DNA of 64,000 nucleotides from Synaphobranchus kaupii (Eukaryota > Chordata > Actinopteri > Anguilliformes > Synaphobranchidae). The stretch lies in the NCBI GenBank assembly GCA_029718625.1, contig CM056380.1:111110302-111174301 (forward strand), in the 5' to 3' direction. How positions within the stretch are numbered: position 1 is the stretch's first letter; every line of letters starts with the position of its first letter. The notes beneath the pieces are model-generated. The model was not told the DNA's origin. It worked only from the letters and a program-made list of their open reading frames with translations, and did not search any database. The position numbers and the translations under genes were made by a program. This document shows positions 22,285 to 34,204 of this stretch, piece by piece.

Positions 22285-22828
22285 CCAGTATCCCTGTTCC
22301 AGGAGCATATATATCCAGTCTGCCTGTTCCAGGAGCATATATATCCAGTCTGCCTGTTCCAGGAGCATATATATCCTGTCTGCCTGTTCCAGGAGCATAT
22401 ACTGTACATGTATATCCAGTATCCCTGTTCCAGGAGCATATATATCCAGTCTGCCTGTTCCAGGAGCATATATATCCTGTCTGCCTGTTCCAGGAGCATA
22501 TACTGTACATGTATATCCAGTATCCCTGTTCCAGGAGCATATATATCCAGTCTGCCTGTTCCAGGAGCATATATATCCTGTCTGCCTGTTCCAGGAGCAT
22601 ATACTGTACATGTATATCCAGTATCCCTGTTCCAGGAGCATATACATGTATATCCAGTCTCCCTGTTCCAGGAGCATATATATCCAATCTGCCTGTTCCA
22701 GGAGCATATACTGTACATATACAGTAGCAGGAGCATATACTGGATATACATATACATGTATATCCAGTCTCCCTGTTCCAGGAGCATATATATCCAGTAT
22801 CCCTGTTCCAGGAGCATATATATCCAGT
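22285..22828 (+). repeat. 30-bp minisatellite with 101-bp higher-order unit
   Basis: The basic unit is about 30 bp with core TGTTCCAGGAGCATATATATC and variable CAGTCTGCC, CTGTCTGCC or CAGTATCCC endings. Three basic units plus a TACTGTACATGTATATCC segment make a 101-bp higher-order repeat seen at about 22420, 22521 and 22622. The tail (22700-22770) is disordered. Long frames across it on both strands are by-products. Confidence 0.92.
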
Positions 22829-24113
22829 TGGACTGAATGAGCAGCTCAGCTTGTGGGCTGAGGAGTATAAAAACACCACCTCAGAGGAGAATGAGTGAAA
22901 ACCACTATAGCTTATCTCTTCAGGATCAGCAACTGGCTCTATCCAGGAGCAGAAGAGGATTTGGTACAACAGCAACCACTTTCTAGTAACAAATTCATTT
23001 TCACAGAACATGCAGACACCACACATACCGAAAAAAGATTACGAAAGGTGGAATGGGTTTTCCCGTTAAGCTTTCACTGTAATGGGGTGGATTAACATTA
23101 ACCAATGCCCGAACGCCCGTAGCAACCAACCGTTTGCTTGTTAAAATTCGACAAGGGTGGCTCGGGCGGCCTGGACATATCAATCACATTTAGGATAAAA
23201 AGCATAAAAATGCTCCGCTTACTTTAGAGAGACAAAAATTAGCTTCCTCCTTTCCAACAATTGCAATGTTATGGGAATAGAACGGGGGACAGTTGGTCAA
23301 TCGTTTTGCCGTGCCTAGCAATTACGGCTTGTTTTGCCGTCTAATTGGAACAGGGGGTTGGGGGGGGGGGGGGTCGGGGGGGGGGGGGGGGGCAAGACAA
23401 CATTGTGAGCTGGCCTGAGCCTGAAAATCCAAACCTCATTTCATGGCACGTTTATGCCGTAAAAAAAAAAAAAAAAAAAAAAAACGGCAAGCAGAACTAA
23501 TGAAAATGGTTGGCAGCTGTAATCTTTTGGGGCAGTTCACGAGGCGTCGTTTGAAACGAAGAGGCAGTTAAGTAACTTGAGCGGACTTAAAACTGTGAGA
23601 ACAGCACGGGGGCGCACTGGATGAACCGCAGAGGCAACTGAAGTAAAGAAGCGTCTCGGCTCTTTCTCTTGGAGGTTATAATTCAACCTGAATTGCTCAT
23701 TCAGAGCTGAATTTGGTCCACTGAAAAACCAAATTAATCATGCGAAAGGGTGGCTTTTCCTCCCAAATTGGGACGCCTGATCGTATTCGCGATCCGCTGC
23801 AACTACCGCTAACGATTCGGGAGGGCGTAGACAAGCGTGATATCAGCCGCCGCTTCCCATCACACCGTAGCCCACGTTGGGCTCGCACAGACATGAATCG
23901 GAGGAAGACCCTTCCTGAACAGGCGAACCGCGGGTGCCAGATCGGCCAGCAGGGGTCGCTAGACTGCGATGAGAGGCTCACTGAAATCCTCCCTTCCTTG
24001 CGAAATGCTAGTGCCAAATGTGATTTGCCCTGCGGTGCTACCGGCCACAGTCCAAATGTGAAACCAGTCCACGAGGCCCATTCAGGCAGTAGAAAAGAGG
24101 CTGAATACTATAG

Positions 24114-24293
24114 GGTGGCAGTATAGTATAATGGGTAGGGAACTCAAAGGCTGGGATTCCCAGGTAGGACACTGCCTTTGTACCCTTGAGAAAGCTAGCT
24201 ACTTCACCTGCATTGCTTCAGTATATATGCAGCTGTATAAATAAAAACAAAATGCTGCAAGACACTCTGGACATGAGCGTCTGCTAAACGTAA
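24114..24293 (+). mobile_element. UnaSINE1-like SINE, plus orientation
   Basis: Head GGCAGTATAGTATAATGGG and TAGGGAACT match the tRNA-like A-box region; the B box is damaged by a short deletion (GGGATTCCCAGGTAGG remains). The tail reads CTCTGGACATGAGCGTCTGC, so the GGATA loop is mutated to GGACAT. This is the only clearly plus-oriented copy of the family here. Confidence 0.75.
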
Positions 24294-25691
24294 GGTCAAA
24301 GGTTAAGTAACGTTAACAGGGTAGGGCACCCAGCAACCCTCATAAAAAGGTGGCTATTGCCGAAGTTCACTTGTCGACATTCGTCGATTTGTGTTTACAA
24401 GAGACGGTCGTTTCTGCCTTGTTCGTTTAGCTTGTTAGCCTAATTTGTCCAGCTTTTAAAAGTAACTGAGCCAGGGATTCAAGAAGACAGTAAAGCTGAA
24501 ATAGCAATCTAAATATAGATATTATAAACTAGCTATCAAACTCCTTGCAGGAGAAGCACACGGTGCTCCTGGGTATTTTGCATCCAATTTTGTAGCACAG
24601 TAATCGTTTATCAAGTAGCAAATCATAACAAAGTGATGTGAATAAATGTGATGATACATGGTTTGCACAAATTTGCAACATGTTTTCTTGACACTTTTTT
24701 AAACGGTTTTCTCTCATGTTAAACATGCAGTACTGAGGCGTATAAGCACAAGAAACATATCGAGACAATTGAGCGATCAGATGTGCGTCTAATTTCCTCC
24801 AATTTCACCTGCTCAATGCAAATATCAGTACATATACACTACTGATAATGCAGGTGTTGTCTTCAGAAAGTAAGCGCACACACAAATGAGAAGAAGCTGG
24901 AGTAAAATGGAAAGCTATGAGTATGGCTGCTCACGTGACATTGGGCATTATTATTATTTATCAATGGTAATACAAGTAAAGACATAATATGCCAAAGAAC
25001 TGAAGACTGCTACCAGGCACTGCTGCATTACAGGATTATGCAGAGTTGCATGAGAGTGAGGTGTAGAAGTTGCAGTCAATGCTGTAGTCAATGTCTTCTC
25101 TTTAGTTATATGAGCTTGAACCACAGAAAATGCACAGATCATACTCCTTTTATGGATAAAATCAAATGTATATTAGACCATGAAAGACATATTGGATAAG
25201 GCATATCATATGAATCATACACTGTGGTGTTATTTCAGATTTTTCTGGAAGCTTCATATAGTCATGGTGTCATTAGTCTGACTGAGAACATGCAAAAACC
25301 AAATTCCAGCGCTGCCGTGAATATTATTTAGGGCACACTGTTTATTTTTTTTTATTTTTTTTGGGGGGATAGCTGTGGACCCACGTTCAATTACTGCACC
25401 ATTTACTCACATCCCCCGGTCCCTTCTGGGTTGCCTCGGCAACGTGGTTGATGGAGAGCTGTGTGTCAAATCACGCGAGCCCACACATCGCTTGCCGAGG
25501 GGGCTGCAGATGTCATTTTCCAGCGTGATCTGTGACCGACAGCAATTGGATCAGCCGAACAGATGTTTTCCTTGCTCAATGGTCAATAAGTATGGCGTTC
25601 TACCGTGAACTGGACAAACCACTCACGCGGACGGTTCCACATGACCGGTGCGGTCGCAGCGGTAGCAAACCTTTCACAAATTATTACAAGG

Positions 25692-25790
25692 CTAGGGTTC
25701 CCCAACCCTGGTACTGAAGAGTCACCGGTCAGCTGATTTTTGTTACTGCTCAGCGCTTCAATTATAACAGTTGATTACACAGAAAATTCA
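25692..25790 (+). mobile_element. Possible hAT MITE fragment
   Basis: Starts with GGGTTCCCCAACCCTGGTAC, the sort of end seen in the hAT MITEs nearby, but no complementary right end was found. Treated as half an element. Confidence 0.35.
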
Positions 25791-26158
25791 GTGTACCTGA
25801 GGCCACATGTATAAAACTCTGAGTAAAAGAATGCGTAAAAGAATGCTCAGGGTGCAAGTCAGAAATCTGCTTAAAAAAAGTTTTGTTATTTTCTACCTCT
25901 GCCTTTCTGTCACGGTGTCGCCATATAACACGGACTCCAAACAATGTGTACATATGCTGTCCATCGTGTGCAGAGGTACGCAGATTCTCACAGCACGTGT
26001 TATATTATACATCTGAATTTCTGCGTGGAAACTCGCTTACGCGGCTTTCTGAGGGAATTGTTCTGCGCAGCACGGTTTATACATGCAGCCCCAGGATTCT
26101 TGTGTCTGTATTGGTTTGGATTTTAAGGTGAAAAGAAAAACCAACGCACCCTGTAGCC

Positions 26159-26364
26159 CAGGGATCTCAAACTCAAATCCTGGAGGGCCGCTGTGTCTGC
26201 TGGTTTTCGATGTGTTCCTGCACTTAAGTGTTTAATTTAAGTCATTGATTGGCTAAAGAGTCTGCACACCTTGTTTCCAAGGCCTAAATTGGCTGCTGAT
26301 TGAAAGGAAATCACAAAAACCAGCAGACACAGCGGCCCTCCAGGACTGGAGTTTGAGATCCCTG
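26159..26364. mobile_element. hAT-type MITE with perfect 8-bp duplication
   Basis: Ends CAGGGATCTCAAACTC and GAGTTTGAGATCCCTG, flanked by exact CTGTAGCC copies (26151-26158 and 26365-26372). Inner blocks GGAGGGCCGCTGTGTCTGCTG and its complement also pair. 206 bp, non-coding. Confidence 0.93.
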
Positions 26365-26614
26365 CTGTAGCCTAACCAGGACCAGGGCAGGCCAGCCTGC
26401 ACTATATTCACACATAAATTTGTACAGCATGCGAACAGAAAACGCATTCAAACTAAATAACAGAACAAACTGCTACGCAGTTACATCTAGAACCTCAAAA
26501 AACACACCAACTGCAACTAGAACCTCTAGTCACACTGTCATATACATTAAAATATATGTAAAAATGTTTCCTGTATTTCGTGTTTTATGTTAAAACATAT
26601 GTAACACTATAGGG

Positions 26615-26820
26615 CAGGGATGTTCAAATCTGGCCCTCGAGGGCAGTAGTTCTGCTGGTCTTCTCTTCTGCCCGATAGTCCACAGTCCAACAATGTCACT
26701 GATTGACCAGAGATTACACTCGCCTGGTGCGTCAGGTTTAAATCAGCCCCTGATTAGAGGAGAGGAATGAAAACCGGCAGCACTTCTGGTGGCCCCAAGG
26801 GCCGGAATCGAGTATCCTTG
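26615..26820. mobile_element. hAT-type MITE
   Basis: Ends CAGGGATGTTCAAATCTGGCC and GGCCGGAATCGAGTATCCTTG, with duplication CTATAGGG / CTATAGGC (26607-26614, 26821-26828). Same length class as its neighbour at 26159 but a different sequence family. Non-coding. Confidence 0.85.
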
Positions 26821-27300
26821 CTATAGGCGAGTGGCTATAGAGGAAACACAGCTATCAGTACACAATTAGAGGAAAAAGAGAGATATCTTTTGCTGGCCCG
26901 TTGTGATACCTTAGGCTCTGGCATTTCAGAAAGGCCTCTCACGGCTTCGCACACTGCTAAACGGTGCAGCCTTCATATCCTCTAGCACCTGGACCGGGAG
27001 CATGGCCAGGAGTGTGAAAGGGATTAGCGTAAGGACTTTAACCTTGACCGCAAAAGTCCGCTGGAGCCTTATAACGTAGCATTACAATGGCGTAACATCA
27101 GAGCGGATTTCAGCGCCGCTGTGAAGTGACAAAACGGGGAAAAAAAACAAACCTTACAAAAACGGTATCACGACGTTCTGGGTCACGGTGCATTCTGGCT
27201 TACCTCAGCGCTGATAACATGCTGTAAACATATGACCTAAATGCATACAGCAGAGTGCGGGAACCAGCTCATGTTCATATTAAAGGGGAATAGACAACAT

Positions 27301-27472
27301 CAGTGGTTCCCAAACATCTCCTCAGGTAACCCCAGTCAGATCCAGCTTTTTCATGTGGTGTGTTCCATCTCAAGCACACCTTCATAAGTTGTATCTGGTG
27401 TACTTGAAGGGGAACACAGCAAATACCTGGATCCAGCTGGGGGGACCCAGGGAAAGGTTTGGGAAACCACTG
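27301..27472. mobile_element. hAT-type MITE without a clear target duplication
   Basis: Ends CAGTGGTTCCCAAACATC and GGTTTGGGAAACCACTG are an inverted pair. The 8 bp on either side do not match, so the duplication has decayed or the ends are off by some bases. Confidence 0.7.
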
Positions 27473-28835
27473 ACTGGACTACATCATACTCATGCTAATG
27501 GTGTAAGGGAGATGTTAGATATCTTGGAATGTATACCATCTTGTCTCTTAAAGAGACAGCGCGCTTTATTGGGCTTTAGAGTCTCACTCCAACAGTCAAT
27601 TAGAGAAAGCCAAAGCGAATAAGTCACGTAATTCCAGTGGAAGGGTTTACACGTCCTCCTGAAGTTCGGTGGAAAAAGCTGTCTCTCTTGCAACATTAAA
27701 GGTTACAACACATAATGATTAGTACCCTACTGCTTCGCCAGATATTTCAGGGATAATTCCTACGCGTCTGACACATTCAGAAAGGCAGAACCAAAAAAAA
27801 AGCACTGCATTTGTGTCAAAACAACCTGTTGTATCTGCAAACCCTCGCTGGTTTAAATGACTACCTTTCCTCAGACCTCAATAGCAATATCTATAGTGGG
27901 AGGAAAAGTTCTGCTACCTAATATCACAAACACATCACTCGTCTGTGGACAATATTTGGAAATGTACAGTATTAAGTCTATGCTCATGTAGAATATACTG
28001 GTAGAGTGAAAACCATGAAAAGATATGAATGCAATTATTATGCCAGAACTGAAGCAGACAATTACCAAGGCAGCAGGTGATCGCCAATCTGTTTTAATCT
28101 AATGCAACCACAGCCAACAGCCATCTTGTCAGCAGTAGGCCTACAGGAGCGTACCGGGACCAAATACGTTGCATCTCCTGACTGAATACGTATACCTCCA
28201 CAAAGGCTGCTATATTACAGTATAAATCAGAGTGACTAAAACAATAGAAAGTTCCGGATCGTTTTGCGGCGGTGTTGTGCGCCGCCCTACAACAGAATGC
28301 CCTGTGTGGAGCAGGGAGCTGCGGTGTCCAGGCGTCTCCCCGTTAATAAGCGTCGCTGTTTTCATGTTCCCCGCCATAATGACTAGACCATGCCGAGGCT
28401 GTGTGGCACCAAGACCTCCGGCGGGCTGTAGTCAAGGAACAATCCCGCCACACAAGTCTCATTACGGACACAAATGGAGGCGCCGTGCGACGTCACTGTG
28501 GGCGCTGACTTCGAGCAACGGCGCAGCTAACAGACCGTTCTCATTGCGATGCTGATTTTGTGAGTGTTGTGTCTGTACCTTCTGCACTCATGATGACAAA
28601 CAGCGGCACAGATTAAGAATGAAAAAATACCAGAAGGGTGTTCAGTGATCGGGTCGTACCACCCTACAGCCAACAGAAAATGGCCGCTTTGAAATCTGAA
28701 CCACTGTCTGGAAGTCTTGGACCCAAAGTAACCAAAGGTCTAACAAGGTAGGATCAATGTACAGCGGGTACTGGTCAGCAGTTCTACCTTTTTCAAATCA
28801 TTTACGCGCTACAGACTACACACCCATACAGGACT

Positions 28836-29375
28836 TAATGACTATTTTACACACTACAGAACACACTGTACTACAGAAGAGCCAGTGACTATTTTACACC
28901 CTGCAGGCCACACAGTACTACAGGAGAGCCAGTGACTATTTTACACCCTACAGCCCACACAGTACTACAGGAGAGCCAGTGACTATTTTACACCTTACAG
29001 GCCACACAGTACTACAGGAGAGCCAGTGACTATTTTAAACCCTACAGGCCACACACAGTACTACAGGAGAGCCAGTGACTATTTTACACACTACAGACCA
29101 CACAAAGTACTAGAGGAGAGCCAGGGACTATTTTACACCCTACAGGCCACACAGTACTACAGGAGAGCCAGTGACTATTTTAAACCCTGCAGGCCACACA
29201 CAGTACTACAGGAGAGCCAGTGACTATTTTAAACCCTGCAGGCCACACACAGTACTACAGGAGAGCCAGTGACTGTTTTAAACCCTACAGGCCACACAGT
29301 ACTACAGGAGAGCCAGTGACTGTTTTAAACCCTACAGGTCACACAGTACTACAGGAGAGCCAGTGACTATTTTAA
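28836..29375 (-). repeat. 47-bp minisatellite, array B (inverse of array A)
   Basis: Units read GTACTACAGGAGAGCCAGTG then ACTATTTTACACCCTACAGGC, the reverse complement of the unit at 8043-8875. About 11 copies, with the same kinds of change (TTTTACA / TTTTAAA, extra CA). Arrays A and B are therefore an inverted pair about 20 kb apart. Confidence 0.95.
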
Positions 29376-29503
29376 TTCCTTACTAAAATGTGAATAACCA
29401 GCAGTGTTGGTGATATTCCTCATTATCGCTGTTGACTCACTTAAGACCCTGTTTTCATAGCTTCACACCAGTATCTACCATGAGGTCGTGTGTCAAAGGC
29501 TTA

Positions 29504-30143
29504 GGCCGCGATCACACCGGATCCGCTTTAACAGCTGGGGGCGCCTTTTTCGAATTGTTTTCAATGAGTTTGAAGCGTTTTCCACGCTGCTTTTGCGCCC
29601 CAGGCGCCTCGCGTTTATCCGCTCCAGGCGCCTCGCTGTTTTTCGAAAAATGCTCGGTGCGCACAGGGTTGAAAATATCTCAACTTGAAGCGCTCTGAGG
29701 AAAAATGCGCGCCACGTCACTGTCATTCTTTTCTCCTGTCCAATCGCACGAAAGTAGAGGCGGACCTTGATTCTCCCTGTCGGTTCCGTGTAAACGAAGA
29801 CGATTGAGGAAAAAAATGGTAACGTTAGTTGCCATTTCAGCCTACCAGGAGTTATATGATTTCAATAATCGTGAATACCATGATAAAAATAAGCGATCCA
29901 AGGCACTCCGCTTATTCGCGGCTTTTTAAAGACAAATAACGAAGCAAACTTTCGGGTAAATTTAGTTCGCTAACACCGTTAACAACGTCAGCTAAGTGAT
30001 TGACAGGAACGGAGTTCGGTTGCCTAGCAACAGCAAAAAAGACGCCTCCAACTGCTTTTTCAGAGTAGGCTTTCGTAAAATCAAGACAGGTAGTGCTCCT
30101 CGCGTTTTCAAACCTACAAAGCGCGTCCGGTGTGATCGCGGCC
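29504..30143. mobile_element. PIF/Harbinger-type element, non-autonomous
   Basis: 640 bp with ends GGCCGCGATCACACCGGATCC and the near complement GCGTCCGGTGTGATCGCGGCC, flanked by TTA on both sides (29501-29503 and 30144-30146). TTA target duplications are typical of PIF/Harbinger. The interior holds a short reading frame resembling the start of the MADF/Myb-like protein that such elements encode (next entry), so it is a deletion derivative of a full element. Its CpG-rich ends are not a promoter sign. Confidence 0.85.
29816..29929 (+). pseudogene. MADF-like N-terminal fragment from a Harbinger element
   Basis: A 37-residue frame from an ATG after an A-rich stretch contains YQELYDFNNREYHDKNKRSK, followed by a stop. 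The spacing E-L-Y-D .. Y-H-D-K-N-K is the pattern of the first half of MADF domains (DNA-binding, Myb/SANT-like), and Harbinger transposons encode such a protein beside the transposase. The rest of the domain is missing, so this is a remnant and not a working gene. The assignment is by pattern; it could be checked by a profile search. Confidence 0.6.
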
Positions 30144-30500
30144 TTAGGATACCAAAAAGAAGAGAAACGGTTAAAGACAGAAATGGCAAACCAAAGGCAA
30201 AAGCATTCAGGAAAAAACAACTTGTATTAGATTCCACTCTGCTCATCCATCCAAATCATTAAAATACATTCAAGAGACCTAGACAGAGGAATGATACTGG
30301 ATAATAGGTAACGTAGAACATTGACCAGCTGATAATATTGCAACATTTGACACCAAACACGCAGTCAAAGTTGCTTGTAAATGCTGCGTATAGTTTTCTT
30401 TTCGAGAAGAAAATCTCTTATGTTCCCATTCTGGACGCGGATTGAATTCAGAGACTCCTCAGAAAAGCAGGCGAAAGGGGGAGAGCGCAATGACACATGG

Positions 30501-31830
30501 CTGTCTCTCTCTCTCCCTCTCCCTCTCTCTCTCTCTATCCCCCTCTCCCTCTTTGCTCTCCCTCTCTCTCTCTCTCTCTCTCCCTCTCCCTCCCTCTCCC
30601 TCTCTCTCTATCCCCCTCTCCCTCTTTCTCTGTCTCTCCCTCTCTCTCTCTCTCCCTCTCCCTCTCTCCCTCTCTCTCTATCCCCCTCTCCCTCTTTCTC
30701 TGTCTCTCCCTCTCTCTCCCTCTCCCTCCCTTTCCCTCTCTCTCTATCCCCCTCTCCCTCTTTCTCTGTCTCTCCCTTTCTCTGTCTCTCCCTCTCTCTC
30801 TCTCTCCCTCTCCCTCTATCCCCCTCTCCCTCTTTCTCTGTCTCTCCCTCTGTCTCTATCCCCCCTCTCCCTCTCTCCCTCTCACTCTTTCTCTCCCTCT
30901 CTCTCTATCCCCCTCTCCCTCTCTTTCCCTCTCTCTCTATCCCTCTCTTTCCCTCTCTCTCTATCCCCCTCTTCCTCTCTCTCTCTCCCTCTCCCTCTCT
31001 CTCCCTCTCTCTCTCCCTCTCTCTCTCCCTCTCTCTCTCCCTCCCTCTCTCTCCCTCTCTCTCTCCCTCTCTCTCTCCCTCTCTCTCCCTCTCTCCCTCT
31101 TTCTCTGTCCTCTCCCTCTCTCTCTATTCCCCTCTCCCTCTTTCTCTGTCTCTCCCTCTCTCTCCCTCTCCCTCTCTCTCCCTCCCTCTCCCTCTCTCTC
31201 CCTCCCTCTCCCTCTCCCTCTCTCTCCCTCCCTCTCTCTCTCCCTCTCTCCCTCTTTCTCTGTCTCTCCCTCTCTCTCCCTCTCTCCCTCTTTCTCTGTC
31301 TCTCCCTCTCTCTCTATCCCCCTCTCCCTCTTTCTCTGTCTCTCTCTCTATCCCCTCTCCCTCTTTCTCTGTCTCTCCCTCTCTCTCTATCCCCCTCTCC
31401 CTCTTTCTCTGTCTCTCCCTCTCTCTCTATCCCCCTCTTTCTGTCTCTCCCCTCTCTCTCTATCCCCCTCTCCCTCTTTCTCTGTCTCTCCCTCTCTCTC
31501 TATCCCCCTCTTTCTCTGTCTCTCCCCTCTCTCTCTATCCCCCTCTTTCTCTGTCTCTCCCTCTCTCTCTATCCCCCTCTCCCTCTTTCTCTGTCTCTCC
31601 CTCTCTCTCTGTCTCCCTCTCCCTCTTTCTCTGTCTGTCTTCTTCTTTCTCCGTCTGTCTCTCCCTCTTTCTCTGTCTGCCTCTACCCTTTCTCTCTCTC
31701 TATCACCCTCTCCCTCCTTCTATTTCTCTCTCCCTTTCTCTGCCTCTCTCTGTCTCTTTCCCTCTCTCCATCTCTTTCCCTCTCTTTCTCTCTTTCTCTC
31801 TCCCCCCTCTCTCTCATCCCCCCCTCAGCC
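30501..31830 (+). repeat. 1.3-kb pyrimidine tract (CTCC/CTCT repeats)
   Basis: Almost pure C and T on the plus strand, with rare G in TCTCTGTCTC and rare A in CTCTATCCCC. Parts follow a period of about 40 bp: TCTATCCCCCTCTCCCTC then TTTCTCTGTCTCTCCCTC. Three frames stay open for over 500 codons only because of composition (S, L, P). On the marchf8 pre-mRNA it would appear as a purine tract. Confidence 0.95.
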
Positions 31831-31834
31831 GCAT

Positions 31835-33063
31835 GTCGGGAGGAGGGGAGGGTGTGTGTGCGCCTGCGTCGACCTCGCCTTTGTCCCCAGGCCTCCGTTC
31901 TGTCGCTCTGGCAACACGGAGAACCCGCCGACCCGGCCGCACGCGAACACAGTCGACGTCAGCGCCATTACAACCAATCAGACAGCAAAATATATTTTGC
32001 TCCGGTATAATGAAACAGCCGGACGTGGCCTCGAGCGCAAAAATGAATCAAATAAATAAAAGAAAAGAAGGACACGGAAGAAAGACCGGGTGGAGATAAA
32101 GACTCTTGGAAACCCCGCTGTGAAGTGGCAGCAGGAAGGCCCAATGTGTTGTATTCGTACACAATTACAGGAGACGGGAGCTAGTTCAGAGACCCAATCC
32201 GGCAGGAAGTAGGTGCATTCACATAGCCCCAGGCCGCAGCCCTTAAGAGAGGCTCGCTTGCACACGCAGGTCTGATTAACTCCCTCTAGAGTTACTCCGC
32301 ACAGCGGAGAGTAAATAAGCCTCATTACTGTTATAGGCCACTCTATATTTTATGAGTTACGCTCTGTCCTTGAGTGGAGTAACAGAGCAGACATCGGACG
32401 CCGCGAAGTAACCTGTAATGAATACAGCGGCCATGCGTGTATACGTGTACATGCTTATATTATACGCGGATTATATGTATATTTATTTTCATATATACAT
32501 TTAATAAGTGCGCAGTGTAGTACGAGTTGCAGATCCTGTGTTAAGGCCATTTTGAGTGGAATGATTTCTCAGGATGAAAAAACTGCACTTGAAAAAGAAT
32601 TAGTGTGTGTGCGAGCTTGTTTAGAGGCGGCATAGCACGTGCAGAGACACCTCTAGGTCTCAGGTCCTTTGGGTATACGGGGACACTGACCGCGTTCACA
32701 GGTAGGTCCTTCCTGTTGGCAACAAGCCGTTCCGTGCGCCTGGCTCATATTCCGCATATCGCGACAGGCCTCAGGTTTTGCACGGTAATGAAGCGGATGG
32801 GAGACCAGCAGACCGAACGCGCCTCCTCCCCTGCCCCCGCCCCCCTGCCCGGAAGGGTGTGAATTACCGCTATGATTCCAAAGCGCGGCGTGGGTTGTGC
32901 GCCCAGCATTAGAGGTCCATTCCAACCCTGCCGCTAATCGGCTGTCAGCCGGTGGTTGATTACCCTCCGTGAGCTGGAGTCGTCATATAAAAAACGTGGC
33001 CGTAATTAGACTGACGTCTGAAGCGCGCCGGTTCAGAGACCCTTGTGGAACTCGCTCCTGCCC

Positions 33064-33094
<31 letters not shown>

Positions 33095-33420
33095 CGGCAG
33101 GGCAGATTTTCTCTAACGACCCCTCGCGGCATCCTCGCGGCCGACGTGCGTTACCGTTACACGCTGTGCCAGTGCCGTCACATCTATAAAAAAAGAAAAG
33201 AAAAAAAGTATAAATAAATGACAGAAGGTGGTTTTTTAATTGGGCGCAACGGGCCGTAACCAGAGCGAACCGTATCGATTCTGCTCCCCGACGCCGTACG
33301 TGTCACAGGTCACACGCTGCGGACGCGCGTTTCGTCACGCCGGATGGCGCAGGCTAGCCCCGAGCACCAGTCCCACAGGGCGAGCTTTAAAGGGCTTCTC
33401 ACCTGAACCTGTCTGTCAGT
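31835..33420. promoter_or_regulatory. CpG-rich stretch, possible regulatory DNA
   Basis: Between the pyrimidine tract and ordinary AT-rich intron lies DNA with many CpG steps (for example 31850-31960, 32800-32960 and 33110-33370). It includes a CCAAT box at 31974, a CCCCGCCCCC Sp1-like box near 32836 and a (CT) run at 33062-33094. No exon with convincing splice sites was recognised. It could be an internal promoter, an enhancer, or simply unmethylated DNA. An AT-rich gap (32330-32600) interrupts it. Confidence 0.25.
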
Positions 33421-33672
33421 GACAGCCACAAACAAACATTCATAACCGTGCGTAGCTGAATCAATGTCACTACAAAATCCTAATGCGCCACGTGAACAAC
33501 TGCTCTAGCTACATTCCCCATTCAGGTACATTTCTGTTTTTTTTCGTTTTGAAAGGGAAGCTAATTACTGTATAATGTACCGTCTTCGAGAGTATCTGCT
33601 TTAAAGAAGGACTTAGGAGGCATGAAGTGCATTTTACATAATTCTGTACTACTATTACTACTGCTACTACTA

Positions 33673-33729
33673 CTACACACACGCAAACAAACAAACACAC
33701 ACACACACACATACACACACACACACACC
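33673..33729. repeat. (CA)n microsatellite
   Basis: CA repeats with AAACAAAC and AT interruptions, preceded by a short CTA repeat. Confidence 0.9.
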
Positions 33730-34134
33730 GCTTGTCCATAGGAAAGCTCTAAATCTCTAAAGGTCTAACGCAATAAGTAAGCAAAGAGAAACATTTAAAA
33801 ACAGAAAGTTAAGGAGTGTCAACAGTGTTATCTGGCTGTTGTCATGTTTGGACATCAGCTAGGCTAGTTTGATCCTGCAGCGTCGTGACACGATTGGGAC
33901 AGAATCTTTCAGGTCATGGAGGTATTAAGCAATGTAACAGCACTAATTAAGGCTTGCGTTCAATCAACATTCATCCTTAACTTTGGCTCTGATGAAATAG
34001 GTGAGGCAGTTATTAACAGTTGCAGAAGATTTTAGGAAATTCAAGATGCAGAAATGTCAAAGAAAATATTCTGACAGTTGGCAGTGAAGTGAACCAAGGA
34101 AAAGCAGAGGCTAATCTAAAAAAAAATGCATGCA

Positions 34135-34137
<3 letters not shown>

Positions 34138-34202
<65 letters not shown>

Positions 34203-34204
34203 TC
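34138..34204. repeat. (TG)n microsatellite
   Basis: Near-perfect GT run of about 30 repeats after an A-rich stretch and GCATGCATGC. Confidence 0.95.

Noticed and set aside
23740..24126. 128-codon plus-strand frame in CpG-rich DNA
   Set aside because: No recognisable domain, no splice context, and it runs into a SINE.
28232..28555. 107-codon plus-strand frame in a CpG-rich patch
   Set aside because: No family resemblance or splice sites; left as intron, though the CpG content is notable.
30381..32099. Three plus-strand frames of over 500 codons rich in S, L and P
   Set aside because: They come only from the pyrimidine tract, which lacks stops in all frames by composition.
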